Shown piece by piece: positions 7,396-16,147 of a stretch of 27,413 nt of DNA. Position numbers and translations under genes: made by a program. The notes beneath the pieces were generated by a model that saw only the letters and a program-made list of their open reading frames with translations, was not told the origin of the DNA and searched no databases. Where the stretch lies: the NCBI RefSeq assembly GCF_036788415.1, contig NZ_DAIQNN010000038.1, positions 1 through 27,413 of the forward strand, in the 5' to 3' direction. This DNA comes from Rubrimonas sp036788415. GTDB lineage: Bacteria; Pseudomonadota; Alphaproteobacteria; Rhodobacterales; Rhodobacteraceae. Positions within the stretch are counted from its first letter, which is position 1. Each line of letters begins with the position of its first letter.

Positions 7396-8990
7396 GACGC
7401 GACCGCAAGCGCGGCGGGCGTCTGCGCCGCCGGTGGGGGCGGCAGGCGCAGCGTCACGATCGCGCCGCCTTCAGGCCGGTTCGCCGCCTGCGCCGCGCCG
7501 CCATGCTGCGCCGCGATCCAGCGCACCACGGCGAGCCCGAGCCCGACGCCCCCCGAACGCCGCCCCGCCGCCCCTTGGACGTAGGGCTCGAAGAGCGCGT
7601 CGGCCTCGCCCGCCCCGAAGCCGGGGCCGTCGTCGGCGACCGACAGGCTCGGACCGTCCGGCCCGTTCGCCACGGCGACCCGGACCGTCCCGCCCGGCGG
7701 CGAGAGCTTGACCGCGTTGTCGATCAGCGCGAGCGCGGCCTGCCGCAGCGCCTCCGCGTCGCCCTGCGCGGGCGCCGCCTCGGGCGCGTCGAAGTCGAGC
7801 GACACCTCGGCGGCGGCGGCGTAGGCGCGCGCGGCCTGCGCGGCGGCGCGCCCAGCCTCGGACAGGTCGCAAGGGCCCAGCGTCAGCGACAGCCCGCCGT
7901 CCTCCGAGCGCGCGAGCCTGAGCAGGTCGTCGAGCCGGCGCCGCAGATACCCCCCTGACGCCGCGATCCGCCCGAGCGCCTCGCGCGCGCCCTCCTCGCC
8001 GGCGCCGCCGCGCAGCGCGACCTGGGCCTCGCCGAGCAGGACGGTGACGGGCGTGCGCAGCTCGTGGCTCACCGTGGCGAAGAAGCGGCGGCGCTGGCCG
8101 TCGATGCGGCGCAACTCGGCGTTGGCGGCCTCCAGCGCGGCGGTGCGCGCGGCGACCTCGGCTTCGAGCCGGGCCTGTTCGCCGTCGATCGTCTCGGCCA
8201 TGGCGTCGAAGCGCGCGCCGAGCAGCGCGAACTCGCCGGGCAGCCGCGCCGGCGCGCGGGCGTCGCGCGCGCCGGCGCCGAAGGCTTCGGCCGCTTCGGC
8301 GAGGCCCTCGATCGGGCGCAGCAGGCTGCGGTAGAAGGCGCGCCCGAACAGCGCCGCCGCGGCGAGCCCGGCCAGCGCCATCGCCAGCGCGGCGGCGCCC
8401 AGCCGCTCGCGCAATGCCTCGAGCCGCGCCAGCGCGGCGGCGGCGGCGGCGCGTTCGCGCTCGACCGCCTCCGCGATCACGGCGCGGAAGCTGCGGTCGC
8501 GCTCGCTCGCGATCAGCGACAGGAACTCCAGCGCCGAGCGCGCCGGATCGGCGCCGTCGGCGCGCGCGCGGTCGAGCATCGCCTCGGTCTCGATCCGCTC
8601 GAACAGATTGGCCAGCGCCGTCGCCTGAACGAGGCGCGCGCGTCCCGCCTCGCGCCCCGCCGCGTCGCGCGCCGCGAGATCGGCCTCCACGGCGCGCCGG
8701 AACACCAGCAGCGCGCCGCGCAGCGCCGCCGCCTCGCGCGATTCGGCAGGCCCGAGCGCGCCGTCGAGCCGCCGCTCAGTCTCGCGCAGAAGATAGCGGT
8801 TGAAGGCGGCCTCGACGGCGCGGGCGCGTTCCAGTTGGGCGAAGGCGGTCTCGGCGGCGGCGGCCTCGCGCATCGCCGCATTCGCGCCCCAGATCGCGAG
8901 CGCGGCGAACAGCGCCACCGCGCAGATCAGCGCTGCGAGCGCGACCCGCAGGCGCCCGACGATCGAAAGGCCGGCGGTCCGATCGGTCAT
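7392..8990 (-). CDS. Membrane sensor histidine kinase
   Basis: A 532-residue sensor kinase. Transmembrane segments lie at about residues 13-36 and 197-217, enclosing an all-alpha, arginine/alanine-rich periplasmic domain of about 160 residues. A HAMP-like segment follows (about 220-270), then the dimerisation domain with phosphoacceptor H309 in FFATVSHELRTP. The ATPase domain keeps N425 in the N-box (ALIDNAVKLSPPGG), the G1 box VADDGPGFG at 451-459 and the G2 box GGVGLGLAVV at 480-489. The ATG at 8990 is chosen because it precedes the first membrane segment; the frame is open much further upstream, but that part overlaps the SoxYZ-like gene and has shadow-type composition. The gap to the SoxYZ-like stop is 26 bp, and the regulator overlaps the 3' end by 4 bp. 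The ligand is unknown. Confidence 0.9.
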   Translation of the reverse strand: MTDRTAGLSIVGRLRVALAALICAVALFAALAIWGANAAMREAAAAETAFAQLERARAVEAAFNRYLLRETERRLDGALGPAESREAAALRGALLVFRRAVEADLAARDAAGREAGRARLVQATALANLFERIETEAMLDRARADGADPARSALEFLSLIASERDRSFRAVIAEAVERERAAAAAALARLEALRERLGAAALAMALAGLAAAALFGRAFYRSLLRPIEGLAEAAEAFGAGARDARAPARLPGEFALLGARFDAMAETIDGEQARLEAEVAARTAALEAANAELRRIDGQRRRFFATVSHELRTPVTVLLGEAQVALRGGAGEEGAREALGRIAASGGYLRRRLDDLLRLARSEDGGLSLTLGPCDLSEAGRAAAQAARAYAAAAEVSLDFDAPEAAPAQGDAEALRQAALALIDNAVKLSPPGGTVRVAVANGPDGPSLSVADDGPGFGAGEADALFEPYVQGAAGRRSGGVGLGLAVVRWIAAQHGGAAQAANRPEGGAIVTLRLPPPPAAQTPAALAVAS

Positions 8991-9016
8991 GAGGCGGGCT
9001 GGCGCCGCGACGGCGC

Positions 9017-9775
9017 TCAACCCTCGCCGAGCGCGAAGCGCCGCTCGAACGCGGCGCCGTCGGTGTCGGTCATGCGCACGCGCAACGTGTTCGCCCCCAG
9101 CGGCGTGTCGAAGCCGAATTCGGGGTTCTCGCTCAGCGAGATCGAGCCGGTCACGGTGAACAGCGGCGCCTCGTCCGCCCCGACTTCCAGCGTTCGGACA
9201 TGGCGCGCAGGCGTGTAGAGCAGCGTGATCTGGTCCATCTGCATCCCCGAATAGCTGGGATGGCTGACCGAAAGCCGCAGCCGGCCGGGCGCGTCGGCGA
9301 TCAGGGTCATGTCGCCGAGCGTCGCCATCGCAGCGACGGCGTCGACGCCGGGCGGCGCCGCGCAGGCGCCGAGGCCCGAGCTTTTGACCAGCGTCTCGGC
9401 CATGAACAGCGCGCCATCCGCGCTCTCGACCACGGCGCGGACCGGCGAGGGACCGTTGAGGCGCATGGTGAAGGCGAAGGAAGCGGCGCGGCGCGGCTCG
9501 GCCAGATCGATCACCGCCGAGACGGGGGCCGGGTTGTCGTCGATCAGCAAAGAGATGCGCCGGATCGCGGCCCCCTGCGGAAGCTGCGCCGCGACGCTGA
9601 TCGGCACGGCGCGGTCGTCGGCGGCGCGCGCCGGGGCGTCGAGCGTCACCGCGCCGGACGCGGCCTCGATCGCGCGGTCCGCGAAAAGTTCGTCGCGCAG
9701 CCAGGGCCAGGCCGGCTCTGCGGCGGCGAGATGCGGCGTCGCCGCGAGACAAAGCCCGACCAGAACTCCGCGCAT
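9017..9775 (-). CDS. Second quinoprotein-associated SoxYZ-like carrier protein
   Basis: A 252-residue exported paralogue of the protein at 4706-5554. The signal peptide covers residues 1-19 (core VLVGLCLAATPHLAAA). The SoxY-like part spans about 25-140 and ends in a GLGACAAPPG motif with C138, where the other copy has SGGCSAP; the SoxZ-like part spans about 150-252 with an HPSYSGMQMDQ segment matching HPNHSGFQMDQ in the first copy. The ATG at 9775 has a GGGGGAGA ribosome-binding site. The gene heads an apparent operon with a histidine kinase (26-bp gap) and a response regulator, so this copy may act as a periplasmic partner of the sensor; that is inference from order. It is divergent from the formate dehydrogenase beta-subunit gene. 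Confidence 0.87.
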   Translation of the reverse strand: MRGVLVGLCLAATPHLAAAEPAWPWLRDELFADRAIEAASGAVTLDAPARAADDRAVPISVAAQLPQGAAIRRISLLIDDNPAPVSAVIDLAEPRRAASFAFTMRLNGPSPVRAVVESADGALFMAETLVKSSGLGACAAPPGVDAVAAMATLGDMTLIADAPGRLRLSVSHPSYSGMQMDQITLLYTPARHVRTLEVGADEAPLFTVTGSISLSENPEFGFDTPLGANTLRVRMTDTDGAAFERRFALGEG

Positions 9776-10010
9776 GCGCGTCTCCCCCGATTTGTCGTGT
9801 TCTCGTCGGATGCTGGCACGAAAGACCGCGCGCGCCAACTCCGCCGTCGCGCGAGGGTCCCGGGTCGAAACCCGAATTCGGCGGGCTGGCGGGGCGGCGC
9901 AAATCGGCGCAAGCTCGCGCGGCCGCGGCGGCGGAACATGGCCGACCATGGCGAAAGACCGGGGCCGCGCAATCGGGCGGCGAGCGGCGACATCAGGGAG
10001 GAGGCGCTCG
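9776..10010. promoter_or_regulatory. Divergent control region between SoxYZ-kinase operon and formate dehydrogenase
   Basis: This 235-bp region separates two oppositely directed transcription units. It contains an inverted repeat CGGGT-CGAA-ACCCG at 9861-9874, followed at once by an 8-bp palindrome CGAATTCG at 9873-9880. A second inverted repeat CATGG-CCGA-CCATG lies at 9937-9950. These are candidate operator sites, for example for the neighbouring response regulator. No convincing -35/-10 pair was identified. Confidence 0.4.
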
Positions 10011-11696
10011 GTGAGCGATGCGAAAGGCGTCTGGAAATCCGGGCGCGGCAAGGGGCGCAGCGCGCCGAAGGGGCGGCAACTCGACGATGCGGCGCTCGGC
10101 GAGGTGCGGGCGCTGCTCGGCGACGCGCCGCGGCGGCGCGACCTGCTGATCGAGCATCTCCACCGCATCCAGGACGCGCACGGACATCTGTCGGCGGCGC
10201 ATCTGCGGGCGCTCGCCGAGGAGATGCGGCTCGCCCAGGCGGAGATCTATGAAGTCGCGACCTTCTACCACCATTTCGACGTGGTGAGGGACGGCGAGGC
10301 GCCGCCGCCGCCGCTGACCATCCGCGTCTGCGACTCGCTCTCCTGCGCACTGGCCGGCGCGGACGCGCTCGCCGATGCGCTGCGGGCGGGGCTCGACCCG
10401 GCGGCGGTTCGGGTGCTGCGGGCGCCCTGCATGGGCCGCTGCGATGCGGCCCCGGTCGCGGCGGTCGGGCGAAACCACCTCGCCCCGGCTTCCCCCGAGA
10501 CGGTGACGGAGGCGGTGCGCAAGGGTGCCGTTGAGCCGGCCCTGCCGGAGTACGAGGGGCTCGACGCCTATCGCGCGGGCGGCGGCTACGCGACGCTCAC
10601 GGCGCTGCGCGCCGGCGAACGCACGCCCGACGAAGTGCAGGAGAGCGTGCTGCGCGCCGGGCTGCGCGGCTTCGGCGGCGCGGGCTTCCCATCGGGCCGG
10701 AAGTGGAGCTTCGTGCGGGCGGAGCCGGCGCCGCGCCGTCTCGCCGTCAATGGCGACGAAGGCGAGCCGGGCACGTTCAAGGACCGCTGGTTGCTGGAAA
10801 GCCGTCCTCATCTGGTTCTGGAGGGCGCGCTGATCGCCGCCTGGGCCGTCGAGGCGGAGCGCTGCTACGTCTATATGCGCGACGAATACCCTGCGGTGCT
10901 GGAGATCCTCCGGCGCGAGATCGCCGCGCTGGAAGCGGCGGGCGTCGCGCCGCCCGGCCATGTCGAACTGCGGCGCGGCGCGGGCGCCTATATCTGCGGC
11001 GAGGAATCCGCGATGATCGAGTCGATCGAGGGCAAGCGCGGGCTGCCGCGCCACCGCCCGCCCTATGTGGCGCAGCAGGGCGTCTTCGGGCGGCCGACCC
11101 TCGTGCACAATGTCGAAACGCTCTGGTGGGTGGCGCGTATCTGCCGCGAGGGGCCGGAGGTGCTGAACGCCCATGAGCGCAACGGGCGGCGGGGCTTGCG
11201 GGCCTATTCGGTCTCGGGACGAGTGAAGGCGCCGGGGGTTCACGTGCTGCCGGCGGGCTCGACGATCCGCGACGTGATCGCCGCCGCCGGGGGCATGGCG
11301 GAGGGGCATGTCTTCAATGCCTATCAGCCAGGCGGCCCCTCCTCGGGCATCCTCCCGGCGAGCCTCGCCGACGTGCCGCTCGATTTCGACATGCTTCAGC
11401 CGCATGGGAGCTTCATCGGCTCGGCGGCGGTGGTGGTGCTGTCGGACAGGGACAGCGTGCGGGGGGCCGCGCTGAACATGCTGCGGTTCTTCGCGCATGA
11501 AAGCTGCGGACAGTGCACGCCCTGCCGGGTGGGTTGCGCCAAGGCCGTGCAGTTGATGGAGGCGGAGCGCTGGGACGCGGAGCTGCTTTCGGAGCTCGCG
11601 GCGACGATGGAGGACGCCTCGATCTGCGGGCTCGGACAGGCGGCGCCGAACCCGATCCGTCTGGCGATGCGGCACTTCCCGGAGGAAGTGCTCTAG
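10011..11696 (+). CDS. fdh1B: NAD-dependent formate dehydrogenase, fused gamma-beta subunit (NuoE-NuoF type)
   Basis: A 561-residue fusion of the two diaphorase subunits found separately as FdsG and FdsB. The NuoE-like part (about 25-170) holds a thioredoxin-fold [2Fe-2S] site with C107, C112, C140 and C144. The NuoF-like part (about 190-561) has the nucleotide/FMN loops GLRGFGGAGFPSGRKW (about 218-232), NGDEGEPGTFKDR and GAGAYICGEESAMIES, then the [4Fe-4S] ligands C499, C502, C505 and C539. The same fusion is known in the tungsten-containing FDH1 of Methylobacterium. The start is GTG at 10011, chosen for the AGGGAGGAGG ribosome-binding site at 9995-10004; an in-frame ATG 63 bases upstream lacks one. 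The catalytic partner gene is on the other strand, its stop codon 6 bp beyond this one. This subunit passes electrons from the alpha subunit to NAD. Confidence 0.94.
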   Translation: MSDAKGVWKSGRGKGRSAPKGRQLDDAALGEVRALLGDAPRRRDLLIEHLHRIQDAHGHLSAAHLRALAEEMRLAQAEIYEVATFYHHFDVVRDGEAPPPPLTIRVCDSLSCALAGADALADALRAGLDPAAVRVLRAPCMGRCDAAPVAAVGRNHLAPASPETVTEAVRKGAVEPALPEYEGLDAYRAGGGYATLTALRAGERTPDEVQESVLRAGLRGFGGAGFPSGRKWSFVRAEPAPRRLAVNGDEGEPGTFKDRWLLESRPHLVLEGALIAAWAVEAERCYVYMRDEYPAVLEILRREIAALEAAGVAPPGHVELRRGAGAYICGEESAMIESIEGKRGLPRHRPPYVAQQGVFGRPTLVHNVETLWWVARICREGPEVLNAHERNGRRGLRAYSVSGRVKAPGVHVLPAGSTIRDVIAAAGGMAEGHVFNAYQPGGPSSGILPASLADVPLDFDMLQPHGSFIGSAAVVVLSDRDSVRGAALNMLRFFAHESCGQCTPCRVGCAKAVQLMEAERWDAELLSELAATMEDASICGLGQAAPNPIRLAMRHFPEEVL

Positions 11697-11702
11697 GCCG
11701 GG

Positions 11703-14495
11703 CTATTCCGCGGCGGTCGGCTGCGCCGCGGGCTCGGCGCGGACGGCGGCGAACTTGAACTCAGGTATCTTGCCGTCCGGGTCGAGTTCGGGGTTGGTCA
11801 GCACGTTCGCCGCGGCCTCGACGAAGGCGAAGGGCAGGAAGACGGCGTCTTCCGCGACGGCGCGGTCGGCGCGGGCGGCGAGGGTTATGGCGCCCCGGCG
11901 CGTGGTCAGCCGGATCAGCTCGCCGGGCGCGACGCCGAGCCGGCGCAGGGTGCGCGGGTTGAGCGAACAGGTCGCCTCGGGCTCGAGCGCGTCGAGCACG
12001 CTCGCCCGACGGGTCATCGAGCCGGTGTGCCAGTGTTCGAGTTGGCGGCCGGTGATCAGGATGAAGGGATACTCCGCGTCGGGCGTCTCGGCGGGGGGCG
12101 TGACGGCGGCGGGCGTGAAGCGGGCGCGGCCGCCTGCGCGCGGGAAGCCGTCGCCGAAGACGACCGGCTGGCCGGGATCGTCGTCGGCGAGCGAGGGATA
12201 GGTGACGGCCCCTTCCCGCTCCAGCCTCTCCCAGGTGATGTGGTCGAGCGACGGCATCGCCTGCTTCATCTCGGCGAAGACCTCGGAGGGATGGGCGTAG
12301 CGCCAATGAAGGCCGAGGCGGCGGGCGAGATCGACGGTGATCGCCCAGTCGGGGCGCGCCGCGCCGGGCGGCTCGACGGCTTTGCGGCCCATCTGGACCT
12401 GCCGGTTGGTGTTGGTGACCGTGCCGGTCTTCTCCGGCCATGCGGCGGCGGGCAGGATCACGTCGGCGAAGCAGGCGGTCTCGGTCAGGAACACGTCCTG
12501 CACCACGAGGTGTTCGAGCGTCGCGATGGCCTCGCGGGCATGCTCGACATCGGGGTCGGACATGGCGGGGTTCTCGCCGAGGATGTACATGCCGCGGATC
12601 TCGCCCCGCGCCATGGCGTCGACGATCTCGACCACGGTCAGGCCGGGCTCCGGCGCGATCTCGACGCCGCCCCACAGCGTGCGGAACAGCTCGCGCACCG
12701 CCTCCGCGCCGACGGGCTGGTAGTCGGGCATCACCATCGGGATCAGGCCGGCGTCCGAGGCGCCCTGCACGTTGTTCTGGCCGCGCAGGGGGTGCAAGCC
12801 GGTCCCGGGCCGCCCGACATGGCCGCAAAGAAGCGCCAGCGAGATCAGGCAGCGGGAATTGTCGGAGCCGTGGATGTGCTGCGAAACCCCCATCCCCCAG
12901 AAGATCATGCCGGCGCGCGCGCCCGCGAAGGTGCGGGCCACGTCGCGCAGCACGGCCGCGGAGACGCCGCAGATCTCGGCCATCTTCTCGGGCGGGAAGC
13001 CCGCGATGTGTTCGCGGAACGCGGCGAAGCCCTCGGTGAAGCCGTCGATGTACTGGCGGTCGTAGAGGTCCTCCTCGACGATCGCATGCATGATGGCGTT
13101 GAGCAGGGCGACGTCGGTCCCCGGGCGGAACTGGAGCATGTGGCTCGCATGGCGCCCAAGGCCGACGCCGCGCGGGTCCATCACGATCAGCTTGCCGCCG
13201 CGCTTGGCGAATTGCTTGAAAAAGGTGGCGGCGACCGGGTGGTTCTCGATCGGGTTGGCGCCGATCACGATGGCGGCGTCGGCGTTCTCGATCTCGTTGA
13301 ACGTGGCGGTGACGGCGGCGGAGCCGATGTTCTCGACCAGCGCCGCGACGGAACTCGCATGGCAGAGCCGGGTGCAGTGGTCGACATTGTTGTGGCCGAA
13401 GGCCTGCCGGATCAGCTTCTGGAAGAGATAGGCTTCCTCGTTCGAGCATTTCGCCGAGCCGAAGCCCGCGACCGCGCCGCCGCCATGGCTGGCGCGCAGG
13501 CTCAGGAAACCCTGAGCGGCGCGGTCGAGCGCCTCGTCCCATGTCGCTTCGCGGAAATGGGTCCAAGGGTTGGCCGGGTCGACGTTCAGCCCCTTGGCGG
13601 GGGCGTCCTCACGGCGGATCAGCGGCGTCGTCAGGCGGTGGGGATGGGCGACATAGTCGAAGCCGAAACGGCCCTTGACGCAGAGGCGGTTCTGGTTGGC
13701 GGGGCCCGGCGCGCCGTCGACCCAGGCGATCCGCCCGTCGCGGAGGTTGTAGTCGAGCTGGCAGCCGACGCCGCAATAGGGGCAGACCGAACGCACGACG
13801 CCGTCGCGCGCGCCGGCGTCGCCGCGCTGGGCGTCGTCGTCCATGATCGAGGCGGGCATGAGCGCGCCGGTGGGGCAGGCCTGAACGCATTCGCCGCAGG
13901 CGACGCAGGTCGAGTCGCCCATCGGGTCGTCGAAGTCGAACACGATCTTCTCGTCCAGCGAGCGCCCGGCCATGCCGATCACGTCGTTGACCTGCACTTC
14001 GCGGCATGCGCGGACGCAGAGGTTGCAGTGGATGCAGGCGTCGAGGTTGACCCGCATCGCGACGTGGCTCGCGTCGAGCAGCGGAACGGAGGCGGGCGCG
14101 CGGGCGGGAAAGCGGCTCGACGCCACGCCCTGCGCCTGCGCCATCGCCCAGAAATGGCTCGAGCGGTCGCGGGCCGCCTCGCGCGGCGGCTGATCGGCCA
14201 GCAGAAGCTCGATCACCATGGCGCGGGCCTTTTTCGCGCGCTCCGAGGCCGACCGGACGACCATGCCCTCCGTGGGCGTGCGGATGCAGGAGGCCGCCAG
14301 CGCGCGTTCGCCGTCGATCTCGACCATGCAGGCGCGGCAGTTGCCGTCGGGGCGGTAGCCGGGCGCCGGGCGGTGGCAGAGATGCGGAATGTCGACGCCC
14401 GCGCGCTTCGCCGCCCGCCAGATCGTCTCACCGGGATCGGCGGAGACGTCGCGGCCGTCGAGAACGAAGCGGACCTGCGGGGCGGTTTCGGTCAT
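11703..14495 (-). CDS. fdh1A: Formate dehydrogenase alpha subunit, molybdopterin and Fe-S enzyme
   Basis: A 930-residue catalytic subunit that oxidises formate to CO2. The N-terminus has a [2Fe-2S] ferredoxin domain (about 1-85) with the motif CHRPAPGYRPDGNCRAC, then a His/Cys-ligated cluster region, two [4Fe-4S] clusters (CIHCNLCVRAC and CVACGECVQACP) and the molybdopterin-side cluster CPYCGVGC near residue 240. The catalytic residue is cysteine, C378, in TRLCHASSV, the position occupied by selenocysteine in E. coli FdhF; no UGA codon is used. The molybdopterin-binding domains continue to the end with RGQNNVQGASD and HTGSMTRR. The ATG at 14495 has an AAGGAG ribosome-binding site. Metal choice (Mo or W) cannot be read from sequence; the fused partner favours the FDH1 group, known to carry tungsten. 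The expected maturation genes (fdhD, fdsC) are not in the window. Confidence 0.95.
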   Translation of the reverse strand: MTETAPQVRFVLDGRDVSADPGETIWRAAKRAGVDIPHLCHRPAPGYRPDGNCRACMVEIDGERALAASCIRTPTEGMVVRSASERAKKARAMVIELLLADQPPREAARDRSSHFWAMAQAQGVASSRFPARAPASVPLLDASHVAMRVNLDACIHCNLCVRACREVQVNDVIGMAGRSLDEKIVFDFDDPMGDSTCVACGECVQACPTGALMPASIMDDDAQRGDAGARDGVVRSVCPYCGVGCQLDYNLRDGRIAWVDGAPGPANQNRLCVKGRFGFDYVAHPHRLTTPLIRREDAPAKGLNVDPANPWTHFREATWDEALDRAAQGFLSLRASHGGGAVAGFGSAKCSNEEAYLFQKLIRQAFGHNNVDHCTRLCHASSVAALVENIGSAAVTATFNEIENADAAIVIGANPIENHPVAATFFKQFAKRGGKLIVMDPRGVGLGRHASHMLQFRPGTDVALLNAIMHAIVEEDLYDRQYIDGFTEGFAAFREHIAGFPPEKMAEICGVSAAVLRDVARTFAGARAGMIFWGMGVSQHIHGSDNSRCLISLALLCGHVGRPGTGLHPLRGQNNVQGASDAGLIPMVMPDYQPVGAEAVRELFRTLWGGVEIAPEPGLTVVEIVDAMARGEIRGMYILGENPAMSDPDVEHAREAIATLEHLVVQDVFLTETACFADVILPAAAWPEKTGTVTNTNRQVQMGRKAVEPPGAARPDWAITVDLARRLGLHWRYAHPSEVFAEMKQAMPSLDHITWERLEREGAVTYPSLADDDPGQPVVFGDGFPRAGGRARFTPAAVTPPAETPDAEYPFILITGRQLEHWHTGSMTRRASVLDALEPEATCSLNPRTLRRLGVAPGELIRLTTRRGAITLAARADRAVAEDAVFLPFAFVEAAANVLTNPELDPDGKIPEFKFAAVRAEPAAQPTAAE

Positions 14496-14673
14496 CGGGC
14501 GAACTCCTTCGGACCCAGCGCCTGCGCGCGCGAAGAGTGTAGGGCCGAGGGACGGAACAGTTAAAGAGGCGATCGCCCGGCCCTGCGCGCCTCGTCCGGC
14601 GTCGCCGCGAAGGCGCATCGCGTCGCGGCCCGACCCCGGGCGCCGCAGAAGGGGCGGGCGACGCCGCGCGGCG

Positions 14674-15795
14674 TCATCGCGACGCCGCCCACATCCTGAA
14701 GCGCCCCTGCCCGGTGATCTCTCTGGCGAGGCCCCGCTCGGCGAGCAGGGCGAGGTTGCGCTGCGCGGCCGAAACCGAGACCCCGGCCGCGTCGGCGGCG
14801 TCCTGCGCCGAGACGGCGACGCGGGCGGCCAGCAGCGCGACCAGCCGGCGCGGCGTGCGTCCGGAGAGACCGGCGATCCCGGCTTCGGCGCGCGCCCGCC
14901 ACAATTGCATCCTTTCGAGAACGACCAGCGCCTCGGCGCATCCGGCGGCGATGTCGGCGTAGAAGCCGCGCAAGCGCTCGACCGGCCGCTCGCCGCCCTG
15001 GGTCCGCCGCCGCGCGAGGGGCGCGAAGGGCGCCCCTCCCCTGCCCGCCCGACCGGCGATCTTCATCGCCGCCACCGCCGGCTCGACGACCGCCGTCGCC
15101 TCGGACAGCCGCGACAGCCGCCAGAAGCGCTCGGCGACGCAGGCCTGCGTGAACCGATGCGCCTCCCGCAGGCCGCGGACCTCCGCCGCCCAGCCCTCCG
15201 CCGCCGCGAGCCACGCCTCGCCCCGGACGCGCGCGAACGCCTCCCAGGGATCTCCGAGATCGTCGCGGTCCCCGCCAATATCGCCGCCGCCGTGCGGCGT
15301 GCGTCCCTCGAACCGCGCCAGCGCCGCCGGCGAGGCGAGCGTCCAGCGCCCGCGCGCGAGCCGTCGGGCGGCCCAGGCGGCGCGCGCCATGCCCGCATCT
15401 TCCTCCGCCGCCCGCCCGATTCGCGCGGCGGCCCAGAGCGTCAGCCGCTCGACCTCGACGGGGGCCCCCTCAGCCCAGACCAGCGCGGCGGCCTGTTCGA
15501 GCGCGAGACGCTCCACGCCGGCGCGGGCGTCGGCCGGCTCCCAGGCGCGCAGCCGCTCGTCGAGACGCGCGAAGGCCTCGGCCGCCGCCGCGAGCGGCCG
15601 GGCGAGCGCGGCCTCCGCTTCGCGCCAGACATCGGGCGACGGTTGCGCCGAGCGGGGGATCGGATCGACGGGCGAGACGTCGGGGTCGATCAGCCGAAAC
15701 GGATCGAGCGCGTCCTCCTCGTCCTCCGAGGCCCAGATCGAGGCCGGCGCTCCGGCGTCGTCCTCATCGTCCTCTGCGGCGCGGCGACCGGTCAT
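14674..15795 (-). CDS. DUF1612 and helix-turn-helix protein (RHE_PE00001 family)
   Basis: A 373-residue protein. Its order of parts matches a family that I remember as RHE_PE00001, named after a rhizobial plasmid gene: an acidic N-terminus (DDEDDAGAP, EDEEDALDPFRLIDPD), an alpha-helical middle domain rich in alanine and tryptophan (DUF1612, about 60-290), and a C-terminal winged-helix type segment (about 310-370, reading RVAVSAQDAADAAGVSVSAAQRNLALLAERGL). The start at 15795 has a GGGAG ribosome-binding site. Function is unknown; DNA binding is inferred from the C-terminal segment. Relatives are often carried on large plasmids, which suits its place beside gene remnants. An exact 16-bp palindrome, GACGCCGC/GCGGCGTC at 14660-14675, overlaps the stop codon and could fold in the transcript. 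Family call is moderately sure. Confidence 0.65.
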   Translation of the reverse strand: MTGRRAAEDDEDDAGAPASIWASEDEEDALDPFRLIDPDVSPVDPIPRSAQPSPDVWREAEAALARPLAAAAEAFARLDERLRAWEPADARAGVERLALEQAAALVWAEGAPVEVERLTLWAAARIGRAAEEDAGMARAAWAARRLARGRWTLASPAALARFEGRTPHGGGDIGGDRDDLGDPWEAFARVRGEAWLAAAEGWAAEVRGLREAHRFTQACVAERFWRLSRLSEATAVVEPAVAAMKIAGRAGRGGAPFAPLARRRTQGGERPVERLRGFYADIAAGCAEALVVLERMQLWRARAEAGIAGLSGRTPRRLVALLAARVAVSAQDAADAAGVSVSAAQRNLALLAERGLAREITGQGRFRMWAASR

Positions 15796-16147
15796 GGCGC
15801 GCTCCCGCCGGGAACCCCGCCCGCGCGGCGGGGGCCGCCGCGGCGCGACGGAGGCGAGGCGCGAGCCGTCAGCCATCCGATCCGGCGCGCGACGTCGCGC
15901 CTCCCCGGCTTCGCGGCGCGGTCGCCGGTGGAGATCCGGCGCCTCGCCGCATGTGGCTCGATCTCTCTCATGCCTCACGATAACATCGCCCGTCCCGCCG
16001 CCGACAGAGCATCCGCGCGCGCGCCGCCCATGCGCGGTTCGGGCGGCGCAAGCGCCCGGGAGAGGCGCCGTCGAAGCCGACCCGGGCGGATCGATCACCA
16101 GTGTCTCCCTCTCGAGAACAACGATCCCCACCTCGGACCTGCTTCTG
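15796..16147. other. Intergenic region upstream of the DUF1612 gene
   Basis: These 352 bp lie between the DUF1612 start and the end of the degenerate kinase. No convincing gene is seen. The region includes a perfect 14-bp palindrome GCGCGACGTCGCGC at 15887-15900, about 92 bp before the DUF1612 start, which could be an operator for that protein. The rest shows nothing that I can assign. Confidence 0.4.

Noticed and set aside
8991..9902. Extension of the histidine kinase frame upstream to 9902
   Set aside because: The upstream part overlaps the SoxYZ-like gene, which has a signal peptide, family motifs and a ribosome-binding site. The kinase makes sense from the ATG at 8990, just before its first membrane segment.
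9309..10010. Extension of the formate dehydrogenase beta subunit to ATG codons upstream of 10011
   Set aside because: The extra residues are arginine/alanine-rich shadow sequence over the divergent region and the SoxYZ-like gene. The best ribosome-binding site precedes the GTG at 10011.
11761..14564. Long open frames over the formate dehydrogenase alpha subunit (845 codons plus, 601 codons minus in another frame)
   Set aside because: The alpha subunit has all cofactor motifs in one frame; the others are arginine- or glycine-rich shadows.
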